Made by a program: the position numbers and the translations under genes. A stretch of 64,000 bases of DNA, taken from NCBI RefSeq assembly GCF_900601905.1, contig NZ_UWFA01000449.1:248001-312000 (forward strand). Reading direction: 5' to 3'. Positions 51,524 through 62,242 of this stretch are shown here, in pieces; position 1 is the stretch's first letter, and each line of letters opens with the position of its first letter. The stretch is from Pseudomonas viridiflava. GTDB taxonomy: Bacteria; Pseudomonadota; Gammaproteobacteria; Pseudomonadales; Pseudomonadaceae. A model generated the notes under the pieces. The model saw nothing but the letters and a program-made list of their open reading frames with translations, had not been told where the DNA came from and did not search any database.

Positions 51524-51880
51524 TTACTGGTGCCCTTCGGCGGCTTTGCTGACCTCATCGGTTCTGGCCGCCATGATGAAGTCATTGCGGTGCAGGCCCT
51601 TGATCGAATGGCTCCACCAGGTCACGGTCGTTTTGCCCCATTCGGTCAGCAGGCCCGGATGATGGCCCTCGGCTTCGGCGATCTCGCCCACGGCATTGGT
51701 GAATGCCAGAGCGAACCTGAAGTTCTTGAACAGGAACACCTTTTCCAGCTGCATCACGCCATCGCGGACTTCGATGTTCCAGTCCGGAATCTGTTTGATC
51801 AGCTCTGCCAGCTCGGCATCGGTGACGTGTGGGGCGCCTGCCGTGCAGGCTTCGCAGTGGGCTTGAGTAAGTGTGGTCAT
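51524..51880 (-). CDS. phhB: Pterin-4a-carbinolamine dehydratase PhhB
   Basis: Protein of 118 residues that regenerates the pterin cofactor for phenylalanine hydroxylase. Conserved segments are the N-terminal cysteine-containing THCEACTAGAPHVTDAEL-like region, IPDWNIEVRDGVMQLEKVFLFKNF, AEAEGHHPGLLTEWGKTTVTWWSHSIKGLHRNDFIMAART (catalytic His-His). It follows phhA by 14 bases, so the two form an operon. Confidence 0.97.
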   Translation of the reverse strand: MTTLTQAHCEACTAGAPHVTDAELAELIKQIPDWNIEVRDGVMQLEKVFLFKNFRFALAFTNAVGEIAEAEGHHPGLLTEWGKTTVTWWSHSIKGLHRNDFIMAARTDEVSKAAEGHQ

Positions 51881-51894
51881 AAAAAGATTCCTGT

Positions 51895-52698
51895 TCAGGC
51901 CGCCTGATGGCTGGAAGGTTGTCTAGGGGGAAATTTCGGGGTGTGCAGGCCCAACTGCATGGCGTGTTCGACCATGCCCATGATGTCTTGCTGGGCCAGA
52001 TCAAACAGCTGCTCCAGATCTGGCAAGACAAAATACAGCGGTTGCAGAATATCGATACGGTATGGCGTGCGCATCGCCTCGACGGGGTTGAAGGTCTGAT
52101 GTTCCGGTTCGCTGGACAGGCTATATACCGCCTCCCTGGGCGATGAAAGAATGCCGCCGCCGTAGATCCGACGGCCTTGTGCGGTGTCCACCAGGCCGAA
52201 CTCGATGGTCATCCAGTACAGGCGCGCCAGATACACCCGCTGTTCCTTGCTCGCGCTCAAGCCCAGTTTGCCGTAGGTGTGGGTGAATTCGGCAAACCAC
52301 GGGTTGGTCAGCAACGGGCAGTGGCCGAATATCTCATGGAAAATATCCGGCTCTTGCAGGTAGTCCAGTTCTTCTGCAGTGCGGATGAAGGTCGCGACCG
52401 GAAACTGCCGGTTTGCCAGCAGTTCGAAAAATCTCTGGAAGGGAATCAGCGCCGGAACCCGCGCGACCTGCCAACCCGTGGTCGCAGCAAGCACCTTATT
52501 GATTTCGCCCAGTTGCGGGATGCGTTCATGAGGCAGGGTCAACTGCTCGATGCCGTTCAGGTATTCCTGGCAAGCACGCCCTTCAACGACCTTCATCTGC
52601 CGGGTGATCAGGGTATTCCACACCTGATGATCGGCTGCCGGGTAATCAATGAAGCCCTGTGCATCGGGCTCGCGTGCCACATAACGGGTCTGGCTCAT
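51895..52698 (-). CDS. phhA: Phenylalanine-4-hydroxylase PhhA
   Basis: Iron enzyme of 267 residues that oxidises phenylalanine to tyrosine with a tetrahydropterin. The iron ligands are the two His in DIFHEIFGHCPLL and the Glu in WMTIEFGLVD. The short catalytic domain form, without the animal regulatory domain, is normal for pseudomonads. Upstream lies a TyrR-type site at 52813 and the divergent activator phhR, which responds to Phe and Tyr in P. putida. Confidence 0.97.
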   Translation of the reverse strand: MSQTRYVAREPDAQGFIDYPAADHQVWNTLITRQMKVVEGRACQEYLNGIEQLTLPHERIPQLGEINKVLAATTGWQVARVPALIPFQRFFELLANRQFPVATFIRTAEELDYLQEPDIFHEIFGHCPLLTNPWFAEFTHTYGKLGLSASKEQRVYLARLYWMTIEFGLVDTAQGRRIYGGGILSSPREAVYSLSSEPEHQTFNPVEAMRTPYRIDILQPLYFVLPDLEQLFDLAQQDIMGMVEHAMQLGLHTPKFPPRQPSSHQAA

Positions 52699-52812
52699 GC
52701 TGCTGTCCCTCTGAATTCTTTTTATAAGGTCTAAGCGTCTCCATCATTACCCTGATTGCGATCCCCGACAGGCAGCCTGTCAGGCTATACGTCCCGTGTC
52801 TGACCTGTTCGT

Positions 52813-52830
52813 CGTAAAGAAAACTTTACG
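52813..52830. promoter_or_regulatory. TyrR-type operator between phhA and phhR
   Basis: CGTAAA, a 6-base spacer and TTTACG form a perfect 6+6 palindrome. It fits the PhhR/TyrR consensus TGTAAA-N6-TTTACA in geometry, with one base changed in each half. It lies 115 bases upstream of phhA and 123 bases before phhR. Confidence 0.75.
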
Positions 52831-52952
52831 GTTTTGGCCTGATGGCGTCTATCTTATCTCTGACGAGGTCAAAGCCTTGCGCAAGTGTCACGTATTCCTG
52901 ACGCTTAATTTCGATCCACGACAAAAACAATCAGGCACAGGATCCATTTGCC

Positions 52953-54524
52953 ATGCGTATCAAAGTCCATTGCCAGAACCGCATCGGTATCACTCGGGAT
53001 ATTCTCGAGCTGCTGGTCTCGTACGGGGTCAATGTGGCGCGTGGCGAGGTGGGCGGAGAGCGGGGTGACGCGATCTATCTGGACTGCCCGAATCTGATCA
53101 ACGTGCAGTTCCAGGCATTGCGGCCGCGTTTTGAAACCATCGCCGGGGTGTTCAGCGTCAAGCGCGTCAGCCTGATGCCCAGCGAACGGCGCCACATGGA
53201 GCTGGATGCGTTGCTGGGTGCGCTGGAATTCCCCGTACTGTCCATCGACATGGCGGGGGCAATTGTGGCGGCCAATCGCGCAGCGGCCCAATTGCTGGGC
53301 GTTCGGGTGGACGAAGTGCCCGGTCTGCCGCTGATGCGCTACGCCCAGGGGCTGGATGTTCCAGCGCTGGTGCGCGGTAGTCAGTCGCGCATCAACGGCT
53401 TGCGAGTGCAGATCCGTGGCGATGTGTTTCTGGCCGATATCACGCCCCTGCAGCCTCTGCATGATGAAAGCGAAGCCCTGGCCGGGGCGGTGCTGACCCT
53501 GCATCGGGCTGACCGGGTCGGCGAGCGCATCTACCAGGTGCGCAAACAGGAGCTGCGCGGCTTCGACAGTGTGTTCCAGAGTTCCAGGGTCATGGTCGGG
53601 GTAGTCCGCGAGGCGCGGCGCATGGCCGCGCTGGATGCTCCGCTGTTGATCGAAGGTGAAACCGGCACCGGCAAGGAGTTGCTCGCCCGGGCCTGCCACC
53701 TGGCCAGTCCGCATGGCCAGGCACCCTTAATGACAATGAACTGCTCGGGGCTGTCTGATTCCATGGCGGAAACCGAGCTTTTCGGTTATGGCCCGGGCGC
53801 GTTCGAGGGGGCTCGTGCAGAAGGCAAGCTGGGCCTGCTTGAGCTGACGGCAGGCGGCACGCTGTTGCTCGACGGGGTTGGCGAGTTGAGCGCGCGGATG
53901 CAGGCCAAGCTGCTGCGCTTTCTGCAGGACGGCTGCTTCCGACGGGTCGGCAGTGACGAGGAGGTTTTTCTCGACGTGCGCATCATCTGCTCGACCCAGG
54001 TGGATTTGTCCGAACTCTGTGCCAGGGGTGACTTCCGCCAGGACCTTTATCACCGGCTCAACGTTCTGACCCTGCACATCCCGCCGTTGCGCGAATGCCT
54101 GGACGGGCTGGAGCCCTTGGTGGAGCACTTCGTTGATCAGGCCAGTCGGCAAATCGGTTGCCCACTGCCCCGGCTGGCGCCGCCGGCCATGCAGCGCCTT
54201 GCGCATTACCACTGGCCGGGCAACGTCAGGCAACTGGAGAATGTGCTGTTTCAGGCGGTGTCGCTGTGTGAAGGCGGGACGGTTAAAGCCGAGCATATTC
54301 GTCTGCCGGATTACGGAGCGCGGGAGGCATCCGCGCAAGTATCTCTGGAAGGCGGGCTGGACGATATTGTCGGGCGCTTTGAAAAATCTTTATTACAACG
54401 GCTTTATGCCGAACATCCCAGTAGTCGGCAACTTGGCAAACGTTTGGGTGTCTCGCACACCACAGTTGCCAATAAGTTGAAAATTTACGGCTTGGGCGCG
54501 GGCAATAAGGAGCCTGATCAATAA
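52953..54524 (+). CDS. phhR: PhhR, TyrR-type regulator of aromatic amino acid catabolism
   Basis: Regulator of 523 residues: an ACT domain (MRIKVHCQNRIGITRDILELL, 1-70), a PAS domain (about 78-190), an AAA+ domain (about 205-430) with Walker A GETGTGKE, and a C-terminal Fis-type HTH (RQLGKRLGVSHTTVANKLKIYGL). The sigma-54 contact loop GAFTGA reads GAFEGA, and the Walker B segment is LLLDGVGEL with Gly in place of Glu. This suits a regulator acting with sigma-70, as known for TyrR and PhhR. It is divergent from phhAB. Confidence 0.95.
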   Translation: MRIKVHCQNRIGITRDILELLVSYGVNVARGEVGGERGDAIYLDCPNLINVQFQALRPRFETIAGVFSVKRVSLMPSERRHMELDALLGALEFPVLSIDMAGAIVAANRAAAQLLGVRVDEVPGLPLMRYAQGLDVPALVRGSQSRINGLRVQIRGDVFLADITPLQPLHDESEALAGAVLTLHRADRVGERIYQVRKQELRGFDSVFQSSRVMVGVVREARRMAALDAPLLIEGETGTGKELLARACHLASPHGQAPLMTMNCSGLSDSMAETELFGYGPGAFEGARAEGKLGLLELTAGGTLLLDGVGELSARMQAKLLRFLQDGCFRRVGSDEEVFLDVRIICSTQVDLSELCARGDFRQDLYHRLNVLTLHIPPLRECLDGLEPLVEHFVDQASRQIGCPLPRLAPPAMQRLAHYHWPGNVRQLENVLFQAVSLCEGGTVKAEHIRLPDYGAREASAQVSLEGGLDDIVGRFEKSLLQRLYAEHPSSRQLGKRLGVSHTTVANKLKIYGLGAGNKEPDQ

Positions 54525-54576
54525 GTTAATCATGTGTAAGCGTATTCGCTCGCGCGCGGCTGTCATCAATACTGGT

Positions 54577-54661
54577 GTGGGACCGGCTTTAGCCGGGAAG
54601 AAGGCGTGCCAATAGCTGATGGCGTCGTAAATAGCGCTTTCCCGGCTAAAGCCGGTCCCAC
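54577..54661. repeat. REP-like inverted pair between phhR and DUF2790 gene
   Basis: GTGGGACCGGCTTTAGCCGGGAAG faces CTTTCCCGGCTAAAGCCGGTCCCAC across about 40 bases. Single copies of this core lie at 630 and 22178. Confidence 0.85.
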
Positions 54662-54710
54662 GTCGGATTTCACATAGTCGAGACAGGGTCCTGGCTATTA
54701 CGGCCGTGCA

Positions 54711-54977
54711 TCAACCGTTGCTGCAGCCATTGCCCATCACTTGATAGCCCATCACGTGACGCTGGCCCTGATGGTCTTCGTAGGTCATGCGCATTGGCAC
54801 GACTGCGCAGACATCAGGAATATTGGTGACCGAGATAACCTTGGCAATATCGGGATGACTTCCATATTGGTATTGCTCAACGCGTGCTTGTTGGGCTGCA
54901 ACTTTTGCTCCGGATTCTTCAGCCATTGCCAATGTACTGAAACCGCAGAGCGCCAGAACCAACAGTGAAACTTTCAT
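54711..54977 (-). CDS. DUF2790 secreted small protein
   Basis: Periplasmic protein of 88 residues with signal peptide MKVSLLVLALCGFSTLAMA and the DUF2790 signature HPDIAKVISVTNIPDVCAVVPMRMTYEDHQGQRHVMGYQVMGNGC. Two cysteines may form a disulfide. Pseudomonads carry many paralogues with no established role, some reported to respond to metals. A hairpin (CATCACC with GGTGATG near 55011-55032) lies just before its start. The rest of the 390 bp gap before acs (54978-55368) has no other recognised element. Confidence 0.85.
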   Translation of the reverse strand: MKVSLLVLALCGFSTLAMAEESGAKVAAQQARVEQYQYGSHPDIAKVISVTNIPDVCAVVPMRMTYEDHQGQRHVMGYQVMGNGCSNG

Positions 54978-55368
54978 TTCCGTTTACCTTCATGAGTGCG
55001 AATGGGAGCACATCACCTTTTTGGCGGTGATGTGTGGGACGACTAGTAATGAGTCAGTTCAACTTGCCGTGGGGGGCATTAAGTTGTAAATCATTTGCTT
55101 TGTGAGCGGAATTGATTCTATGCCTGCAGCCACCGCTCTTACAGGAACACTTTGACAAAGATTATTAATCAAATCCGTAACAATCCCTGAAACCCTCTGG
55201 CCAGAGCGGGTCAGCAAGGGTGTGTGTGAATGTACTGCGCAGCTCGCCGGGCAACAGGCCTTGCCGAGCTGTCAGCCGGACCGGTAAGACCATCGTCGAA
55301 TGGTCCCCGGGGCGACAGGCGGCTACAACTGACGCATAAAACAACAACTATCCACCGAGGTAACCAAG

Positions 55369-57324
<1,956 letters not shown>

Positions 57325-57339
57325 TAGCCTGCGTCTTAG

Positions 57340-57376
57340 AAGCCCCATTCGGTGAGAGCCGGGTGGGGTTTTTTAT
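57340..57376 (+). terminator. Terminator after acs
   Basis: GCCCCATTCGG and CCGGGTGGGGT form an imperfect stem, followed by TTTTTT, 16 bases after the acs stop. Confidence 0.75.
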
Positions 57377-57400
57377 GGTTGTCTGGTTATCCGAGGCGCC

Positions 57401-57474
57401 CCTATCGCGGGCAAGCACCGCTCCCACAGGTTGAATGCGTTCTTTCTGTGGGAGCGAGGCTTGCCCGCGATAGG
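57401..57474. repeat. REP-like inverted pair before aotJ
   Basis: CCTATCGCGGGCAAGCACCGCTCCCACAG faces CTGTGGGAGCGAGGCTTGCCCGCGATAGG with 16 bases between. It is a strong hairpin of the family at 38599 and 46366. It lies at the start of the 620 bp gap before aotJ, whose other part (57475-57744) shows no recognised element. Confidence 0.85.
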
Positions 57475-57744
57475 ATCGCCGCCAACCTTCCGGCAACCAA
57501 GATATATATCCATCTGTTACCCTCCCCGAAACCCGGTAACGCGACGCCCATTTGTGGGGCGATCTCTCCCGGTGTTGTAGGAAGTTGCTGCAAATGCACC
57601 CAGCAATTAGCCATGCGTCAACGCTGCGCTTGCCGTATTACAAGGCTTTGCCAATAATGGGCGCGTATCTTGCTGCAACCATTGGTTACGCTCTCGATTC
57701 GCTTGCATACCCTGCGTTTTCTGTCAATGCGCCAGGTGACACTT

Positions 57745-57808
57745 CTTGATGCATCTGTAACTTGTTGTCGCATTGAAGAAATATCGACTTCGAGCCTGTG
57801 GTTAGAAT
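57745..57808 (+). promoter_or_regulatory. ArgR operator and aotJ promoter
   Basis: Two direct ArgR half-sites of the form TGTCGC-N8-AA-N5 lie at 57745-57765 (degenerate, CTTGAT then AA) and 57766-57786 (perfect), 21 bases apart. A TAGAAT -10 lies at 57803-57808, 16 bases after the end of the site, so ArgR would overlap the -35 region. This is the arrangement known for aot in P. aeruginosa. The leader to aotJ is about 130 nt. Confidence 0.8.
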
Positions 57809-57944
57809 GCCGGTCACTCGCCCAAGGCTTGCTGACCCGCAACCCGGTTCCAGCCGCCAGGCGTCTACCTCCAATCGTCCTCTTCGCATATTGGGCTCGT
57901 GCTCACTCTGCCATTTGTCGTGTTTTACCGACGGAGTCCTAACA

Positions 57945-58721
57945 ATGAAAAAGCTCATGCTTCTTGGCGCTTTGGCCCTGACCGTTCTGGCGCAGCCAGT
58001 GTTCGCTGATGAAAAACCGCTGAAAATCGGCATCGAAGCGGCTTACCCTCCTTTTGCCTCCAAGGCACCGGACGGCAGCATCGTCGGCTTCGATTACGAC
58101 ATCGGCAACGCGCTGTGTGCCGAGATGAAGATCAAATGCACCTGGGTCGAGCAGGAATTCGACGGCCTGATCCCTGCGTTGAAAGTGCGCAAGATCGACG
58201 CGATCCTGTCGTCCATGTCCATCACCGACGAGCGCAAGAAATCGGTTGATTTCACTGAGCGCTACTACAGCACTCAAGCACGTCTGGTCATGAAAGAAGG
58301 CACCACCGTCAGCGACAGCCTTGCCGAACTCAAAGGCAAGAAAATCGGCGTGCAACGTGGGACGATCCACGACACTTTTGCCAAGAAAGTTCTTGAGCCT
58401 AAAGGCGCCGAGATCAAATCCTACAGCTCGCAGAACGAAATCTACCTGGACGTTAAAGCGGGTCGTCTGGACGGCACCGTGGCGGACGCCACCCTGCTGC
58501 AGGACGGTTTCCTGAAAACCGATTCAGGCAAAGGCTACGCGTTTGTTGGCCCTGCATTCACTGATCCGGCCTACTTCGGCGACGGCATCGGTATCGCGGT
58601 GCGCAAAGGCGACAAAGCCAACCAGGAGCGTATCAACGCGGCCATCACGGCGATTCGCGCCAACGGCGAGTACAAAAAGATTCAGGACAAGTACTTCGAC
58701 TTCGACGTTTACGGCAAGTAA
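57945..58721 (+). CDS. aotJ: Arginine/ornithine-binding protein AotJ
   Basis: Periplasmic binding protein of 258 residues with signal peptide MKKLMLLGALALTVLAQPVFA. It has family motifs LKIGIEAAYPPFASKAPDGSIVGFDYDIG, SSMSITDERKKSVDFTERYYST, GKKIGVQRGTIHDTF and a final KIQDKYFDFDVYGK. It starts the aotJQMOP-argR unit. A strong hairpin with T tail after it should leave it expressed above the permease genes. Longer open sequence upstream of the ATG at 57945 has no signal peptide and is not used. Confidence 0.96.
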   Translation: MKKLMLLGALALTVLAQPVFADEKPLKIGIEAAYPPFASKAPDGSIVGFDYDIGNALCAEMKIKCTWVEQEFDGLIPALKVRKIDAILSSMSITDERKKSVDFTERYYSTQARLVMKEGTTVSDSLAELKGKKIGVQRGTIHDTFAKKVLEPKGAEIKSYSSQNEIYLDVKAGRLDGTVADATLLQDGFLKTDSGKGYAFVGPAFTDPAYFGDGIGIAVRKGDKANQERINAAITAIRANGEYKKIQDKYFDFDVYGK

Positions 58722-58736
58722 ACACGTCGTCCAGAG

Positions 58737-58784
58737 TGGCGCAGCCAGGGACCTTCACAGGTTCAGTGGCTGGCGCCATTTTTT
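58737..58784 (+). terminator. Attenuating hairpin between aotJ and aotQ
   Basis: TGGCGCAGCCA at the left pairs with TGGCTGGCGCCA at the right with one bulged base and is followed by TTTTTT. It lies 15 bases after the aotJ stop and 23 bases before aotQ. Confidence 0.8.
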
Positions 58785-58806
58785 ACACCCATGAGGACCG
58801 CACAAC

Positions 58807-59496
58807 ATGTTGAATGGCTACGGGGCTGTCATCCTCGAGGGCGCAGGGCTGACGCTGCAGTTGGCCCTTTCGTCGATGGCGCTGGCAATCGTCCTGGGCT
58901 TGATTGGCGTGTCGCTGCGTTTGTCACCGGTGCGTTGGCTGGCGCTGCTGGGTGATCTGTATTCCACCGTGATTCGCGGGATCCCCGACCTGGTCCTGAT
59001 CCTGTTGATCTTCTACGGCGGGCAAGGCGCGCTCAATGCCATTGCGCCGATGCTCGGCCATGAGGATTACATCGACTTGAGCCCCCTGGCAGCCGGTATC
59101 GGCACCCTGGGGTTTATCTTTGGCGCTTACCTGTCGGAGACCTTTCGGGGCGCGTTCATGGCCATTCCCAAAGGGCAGGCCGAAGCGGGACTGGCCTATG
59201 GCATGAGCCATTCAAAAGTGTTTTTCAGAATTCTGGTGCCACAGATGATCCGTCTGGCGATACCTGGCTTCACCAATAACTGGCTGGTACTGACCAAGGC
59301 GACGGCGCTGATTTCGCTGGTCGGCCTGCAGGACATGATGTTCCTCGCCAAGCAGGCGGGCGATGCCACCAGCCAGCCGTTCACGTTCTTCCTCGCCGTG
59401 GCTGCGATTTATCTGCTGATCACCAGCGTCTCGCTGCTGGCCCTGCGTCTTCTTGAGAAACGTTACTCCGTCGGAGTTAGGGCGGCTGACCTGTGA
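58807..59496 (+). CDS. aotQ: Arginine/ornithine ABC permease AotQ
   Basis: Inner-membrane permease of 229 residues of the HisQM type with five membrane segments. The EAA motif GAFMAIPKGQAEAGLAYGMSHSKVFFRILVPQMIRLAIPG lies near residue 118-157. Its stop overlaps the start of aotM by four bases. It pairs with AotM in the importer. Confidence 0.95.
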   Translation: MLNGYGAVILEGAGLTLQLALSSMALAIVLGLIGVSLRLSPVRWLALLGDLYSTVIRGIPDLVLILLIFYGGQGALNAIAPMLGHEDYIDLSPLAAGIGTLGFIFGAYLSETFRGAFMAIPKGQAEAGLAYGMSHSKVFFRILVPQMIRLAIPGFTNNWLVLTKATALISLVGLQDMMFLAKQAGDATSQPFTFFLAVAAIYLLITSVSLLALRLLEKRYSVGVRAADL

Positions 59497-60191
59497 TTTT
59501 CGACTACAACGTCATCTGGGACAGCCTGCCGCTGTATTTCTCCGGGCTGCTGACCACGCTGCAATTGCTCGGCATTGCCCTGGCGTTTGGTCTGCTGGCC
59601 GCGCTGCCACTGGGTCTGATGCGGGTCTCGAAAAACCGTTGGGTCAATCTGCCGGCCTGGCTGTACACCTACGTGATTCGCGGCACGCCGATGCTGGTGC
59701 AGCTTTACCTGATCTACTACGGTCTGGCGCAGTTTCCCGTGGTGCGAGAAAGCTTCATGTGGCCGTGGCTGTCCAGTGCAACGTTCTGTGCGTGTCTGGC
59801 GTTTGCGGTCAATACCAGTGCCTATACCGCTGAAATCATCGCGGGGAGCCTGAAAGCCACGCCAGCTGGCGAAATCGAAGCGGCGCGGGCCATGGGTATG
59901 TCCAAAGCCAAAATGTACCGGCGGATTCTGCTGCCATCGGCCTTGCGTCGGGCGCTGCCGCAGTACAGCAACGAAGTGATCATGATGTTGCAAACCACCA
60001 GTCTGGCGTCCAGCGTCACCTTGGTGGACATCACGGGTGCGGCGCGCGCGGTGAATTCCGAAAGCTTCCTGCCCTTCGAGGCATTTATTACCGCAGGCGT
60101 GTTCTACCTGTGCCTGACATTCATTCTGGTGCGACTGTTCAAGCTGGCGGAACGCCGCTGGCTGGGCTATCTCGCGCCCCGGAAGGCCTGA
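59493..60191 (+). CDS. aotM: Arginine/ornithine ABC permease AotM
   Basis: Inner-membrane permease of 232 residues with the EAA motif GSLKATPAGEIEAARAMGMSKAKMYRRILLPSALRRALPQ. It starts with GTG inside the aotQ stop overlap (GTGA). It and AotQ form the membrane part of the arginine/ornithine importer, with AotP as ATPase. Confidence 0.95.
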   Translation: MIFDYNVIWDSLPLYFSGLLTTLQLLGIALAFGLLAALPLGLMRVSKNRWVNLPAWLYTYVIRGTPMLVQLYLIYYGLAQFPVVRESFMWPWLSSATFCACLAFAVNTSAYTAEIIAGSLKATPAGEIEAARAMGMSKAKMYRRILLPSALRRALPQYSNEVIMMLQTTSLASSVTLVDITGAARAVNSESFLPFEAFITAGVFYLCLTFILVRLFKLAERRWLGYLAPRKA

Positions 60192-60192
60192 C

Positions 60193-61305
60193 ATGCAAAG
60201 AACCGATCATGTATTGCCGTGGAGCACCCTCGGCACCGAGCGCCAGCTGAGCGTGTTCCGCTTCGGCAGTGGCGAGCGCAAAGCTTATATTCAGGCCAGC
60301 CTGCACGCCGATGAATTGCCGGGCATGCGCACGGCCTGGGAGCTGAAAAAGCGTCTGGCCGAACTGGAAGAACAGGGCGCCTTGAAGGGCGTGATCGAGC
60401 TCGTCCCGGTGGCCAATCCGATCGGCCTGGGGCAGTTGCTGCAGGGCGCGCATCAAGGGCGTTTCGAGTTTGGCAGTGGCAGGAACTTCAACCGTGACTT
60501 CTGCGAGTTGAGCGAGCCGGTGGCTGAGCTGCTTGAAGGCCAGTTGGGCGATGACCCGCATAGCAACGTGCAACTGATTCGTCAGGCGATGACCACCGCG
60601 CTGGAAAACCTGCCCGCCCCTGAAAGCGAGCTGCGTGGCATGCAGCGGATTCTGCTCAGTCATGCCTGCACCGCCGATGTGGTGCTGGATCTGCATTGCG
60701 ATGCCGACGCCGCGTTGCACCTGTACGCCTTGCCGCAGCACTGGCCGCAGTGGCGCTCGCTGACCGCGCATTTGAATGTGCAAGTGGCGTTGCTGGCAGA
60801 AGATTCCGGTGGCAGCTCGTTCGATGAAGCCTGCTCGCTGCCGTGGTTGCGTCTGTCGCGGATTTTCCCTGACGCGCAGATTCCCCTGGCCTGTCTGGCC
60901 ACCACCATTGAGCTGGGCGGGCAGGCCGATACCGGCAAGCCGCAGGCCGAAGCTCACGCCGAGGGTATTCTGGCGTTCCTGGCGGAGCAGGGTTTCATCA
61001 GTGGCGACTGGCCGCGTCCGGCCCATGAAGCCTGCGAAGGCATGCCCTTTGAAGGCACCGAATTGCTGTTCGCGCCGCATCCCGGCGTAGTGACGTTCCT
61101 GCGTGAGGCAGGCGCTGTCGTCGAGGTGGGCGAGCCACTGTTTGAGGTCATCGACCCGCTATTTGACCGGGTCAGCACCGTTTGCTCCAATACCGCCGGG
61201 GTGCTGTTTGCCATCGAGCGGCTGCGTTATGCCCAACCGGGTTTCTGGCTGGCCAAAGTGGCGGGCCGCACTGCACGACGTCAGGGTCGCCTGCTCAATG
61301 ACTGA
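60193..61305 (+). CDS. aotO: AotO, zinc-dependent aspartoacylase-like protein
   Basis: Protein of 370 residues of the succinylglutamate desuccinylase/aspartoacylase family. The zinc ligands are His and Glu in QASLHADELPGMRTAWELKK (about residue 36) and His in VVLDLHCDADAALHLY (about 163). A C-terminal biotinyl-like fold (PHPGVVTFLREAGAVVEVGEPLFEVIDP) follows. It is encoded inside the importer operon, as in P. aeruginosa, although it was reported not to be needed for uptake there, from memory. Its role may be to cleave acylated amino acids. Confidence 0.9.
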   Translation: MQRTDHVLPWSTLGTERQLSVFRFGSGERKAYIQASLHADELPGMRTAWELKKRLAELEEQGALKGVIELVPVANPIGLGQLLQGAHQGRFEFGSGRNFNRDFCELSEPVAELLEGQLGDDPHSNVQLIRQAMTTALENLPAPESELRGMQRILLSHACTADVVLDLHCDADAALHLYALPQHWPQWRSLTAHLNVQVALLAEDSGGSSFDEACSLPWLRLSRIFPDAQIPLACLATTIELGGQADTGKPQAEAHAEGILAFLAEQGFISGDWPRPAHEACEGMPFEGTELLFAPHPGVVTFLREAGAVVEVGEPLFEVIDPLFDRVSTVCSNTAGVLFAIERLRYAQPGFWLAKVAGRTARRQGRLLND

Positions 61306-61327
61306 CCCAATTGTGAGAACCGATAGC

Positions 61328-62092
61328 ATGAACAAACTGGAAGTCCAGGACCTGCACAAGCGCTATGGCAGCCACGAAGTGCTCAAGGGTGTGTCCCTGA
61401 CGGCGAAGGCGGGCGATGTGATCAGCATCATTGGCTCCAGTGGCTCGGGTAAAAGTACCTTCCTGCGTTGCATCAATCTTCTGGAACAGCCCCACGCCGG
61501 CAAGATTCTGCTCAACAACGAGGAGCTGAAACTGGCCGCCAACAAGGACGGCAGCCTGCGCGCCGCCGACCCGAAGCAGCTGCAGCGGATGCGCTCGCGG
61601 CTCTCGATGGTGTTCCAGCATTTCAACCTGTGGTCGCACATGACTGCGCTGGAAAACATCATTGAAGCCCCGGTTCATGTGCTCGGTATTTCGAAGAAAG
61701 AGGCGCTGGAAAAGGCCGAGCACTACCTGAATAAGGTGGGCGTGGCCCATCGCAAGGATGCGTATCCAGGGCATATGTCCGGTGGTGAGCAGCAGCGCGT
61801 GGCAATTGCCCGGGCCCTGGCGATGGAACCGGAAGTCATGCTCTTCGACGAGCCAACCTCGGCGCTTGATCCGGAGCTGGTAGGGGATGTCCTCAAGGTC
61901 ATGCAGGCCCTCGCCCAGGAAGGCCGGACCATGGTCGTGGTGACTCACGAAATGGGCTTTGCTCGCGAGGTTTCCAATCAGTTGGTGTTCCTCCACAAAG
62001 GCCTTGTCGAAGAGCGCGGCGACCCACGTGAAGTGCTGGTCAAACCTCAGTCCGAGCGCCTGCAGCAGTTCCTTTCCGGCAGCCTCAAATAA
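61328..62092 (+). CDS. aotP: Arginine/ornithine ABC ATPase AotP
   Basis: ABC ATPase of 254 residues of the polar amino acid type. Walker A is IIGSSGSGKSTFLRCIN, the Q-loop RLSMVFQHFNLWSHMT, the signature MSGGEQQRVAIARALAM and Walker B VMLFDEPTSALDPE. It is immediately upstream of argR with a palindrome between. Start at 61328 gives the normal MNKLEVQDLHKRYG. Confidence 0.96.
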   Translation: MNKLEVQDLHKRYGSHEVLKGVSLTAKAGDVISIIGSSGSGKSTFLRCINLLEQPHAGKILLNNEELKLAANKDGSLRAADPKQLQRMRSRLSMVFQHFNLWSHMTALENIIEAPVHVLGISKKEALEKAEHYLNKVGVAHRKDAYPGHMSGGEQQRVAIARALAMEPEVMLFDEPTSALDPELVGDVLKVMQALAQEGRTMVVVTHEMGFAREVSNQLVFLHKGLVEERGDPREVLVKPQSERLQQFLSGSLK

Positions 62093-62118
62093 CGAAAACG
62101 GTGCCTTTGAGAGCGGAA

Positions 62119-62150
62119 CAGGTCATGCTGCGCGCCTGACGCATGACCTG
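62119..62150. promoter_or_regulatory. Inverted repeat between aotP and argR
   Basis: CAGGTCATG at 62119-62127 and CATGACCTG at 62142-62150 are perfect complements with a 14-base spacer, 93 bases before argR. Without a T run it may be an operator or an mRNA processing hairpin. Confidence 0.45.
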
Positions 62151-62242
62151 CTTGCAGCCGTTTCAGCCTGGGTATCGCGATGCCCAACCCATAAGCTGTG
62201 CAGACAGTTTCAACAACAGCGACACGTTCCGGATTGCCCGCC

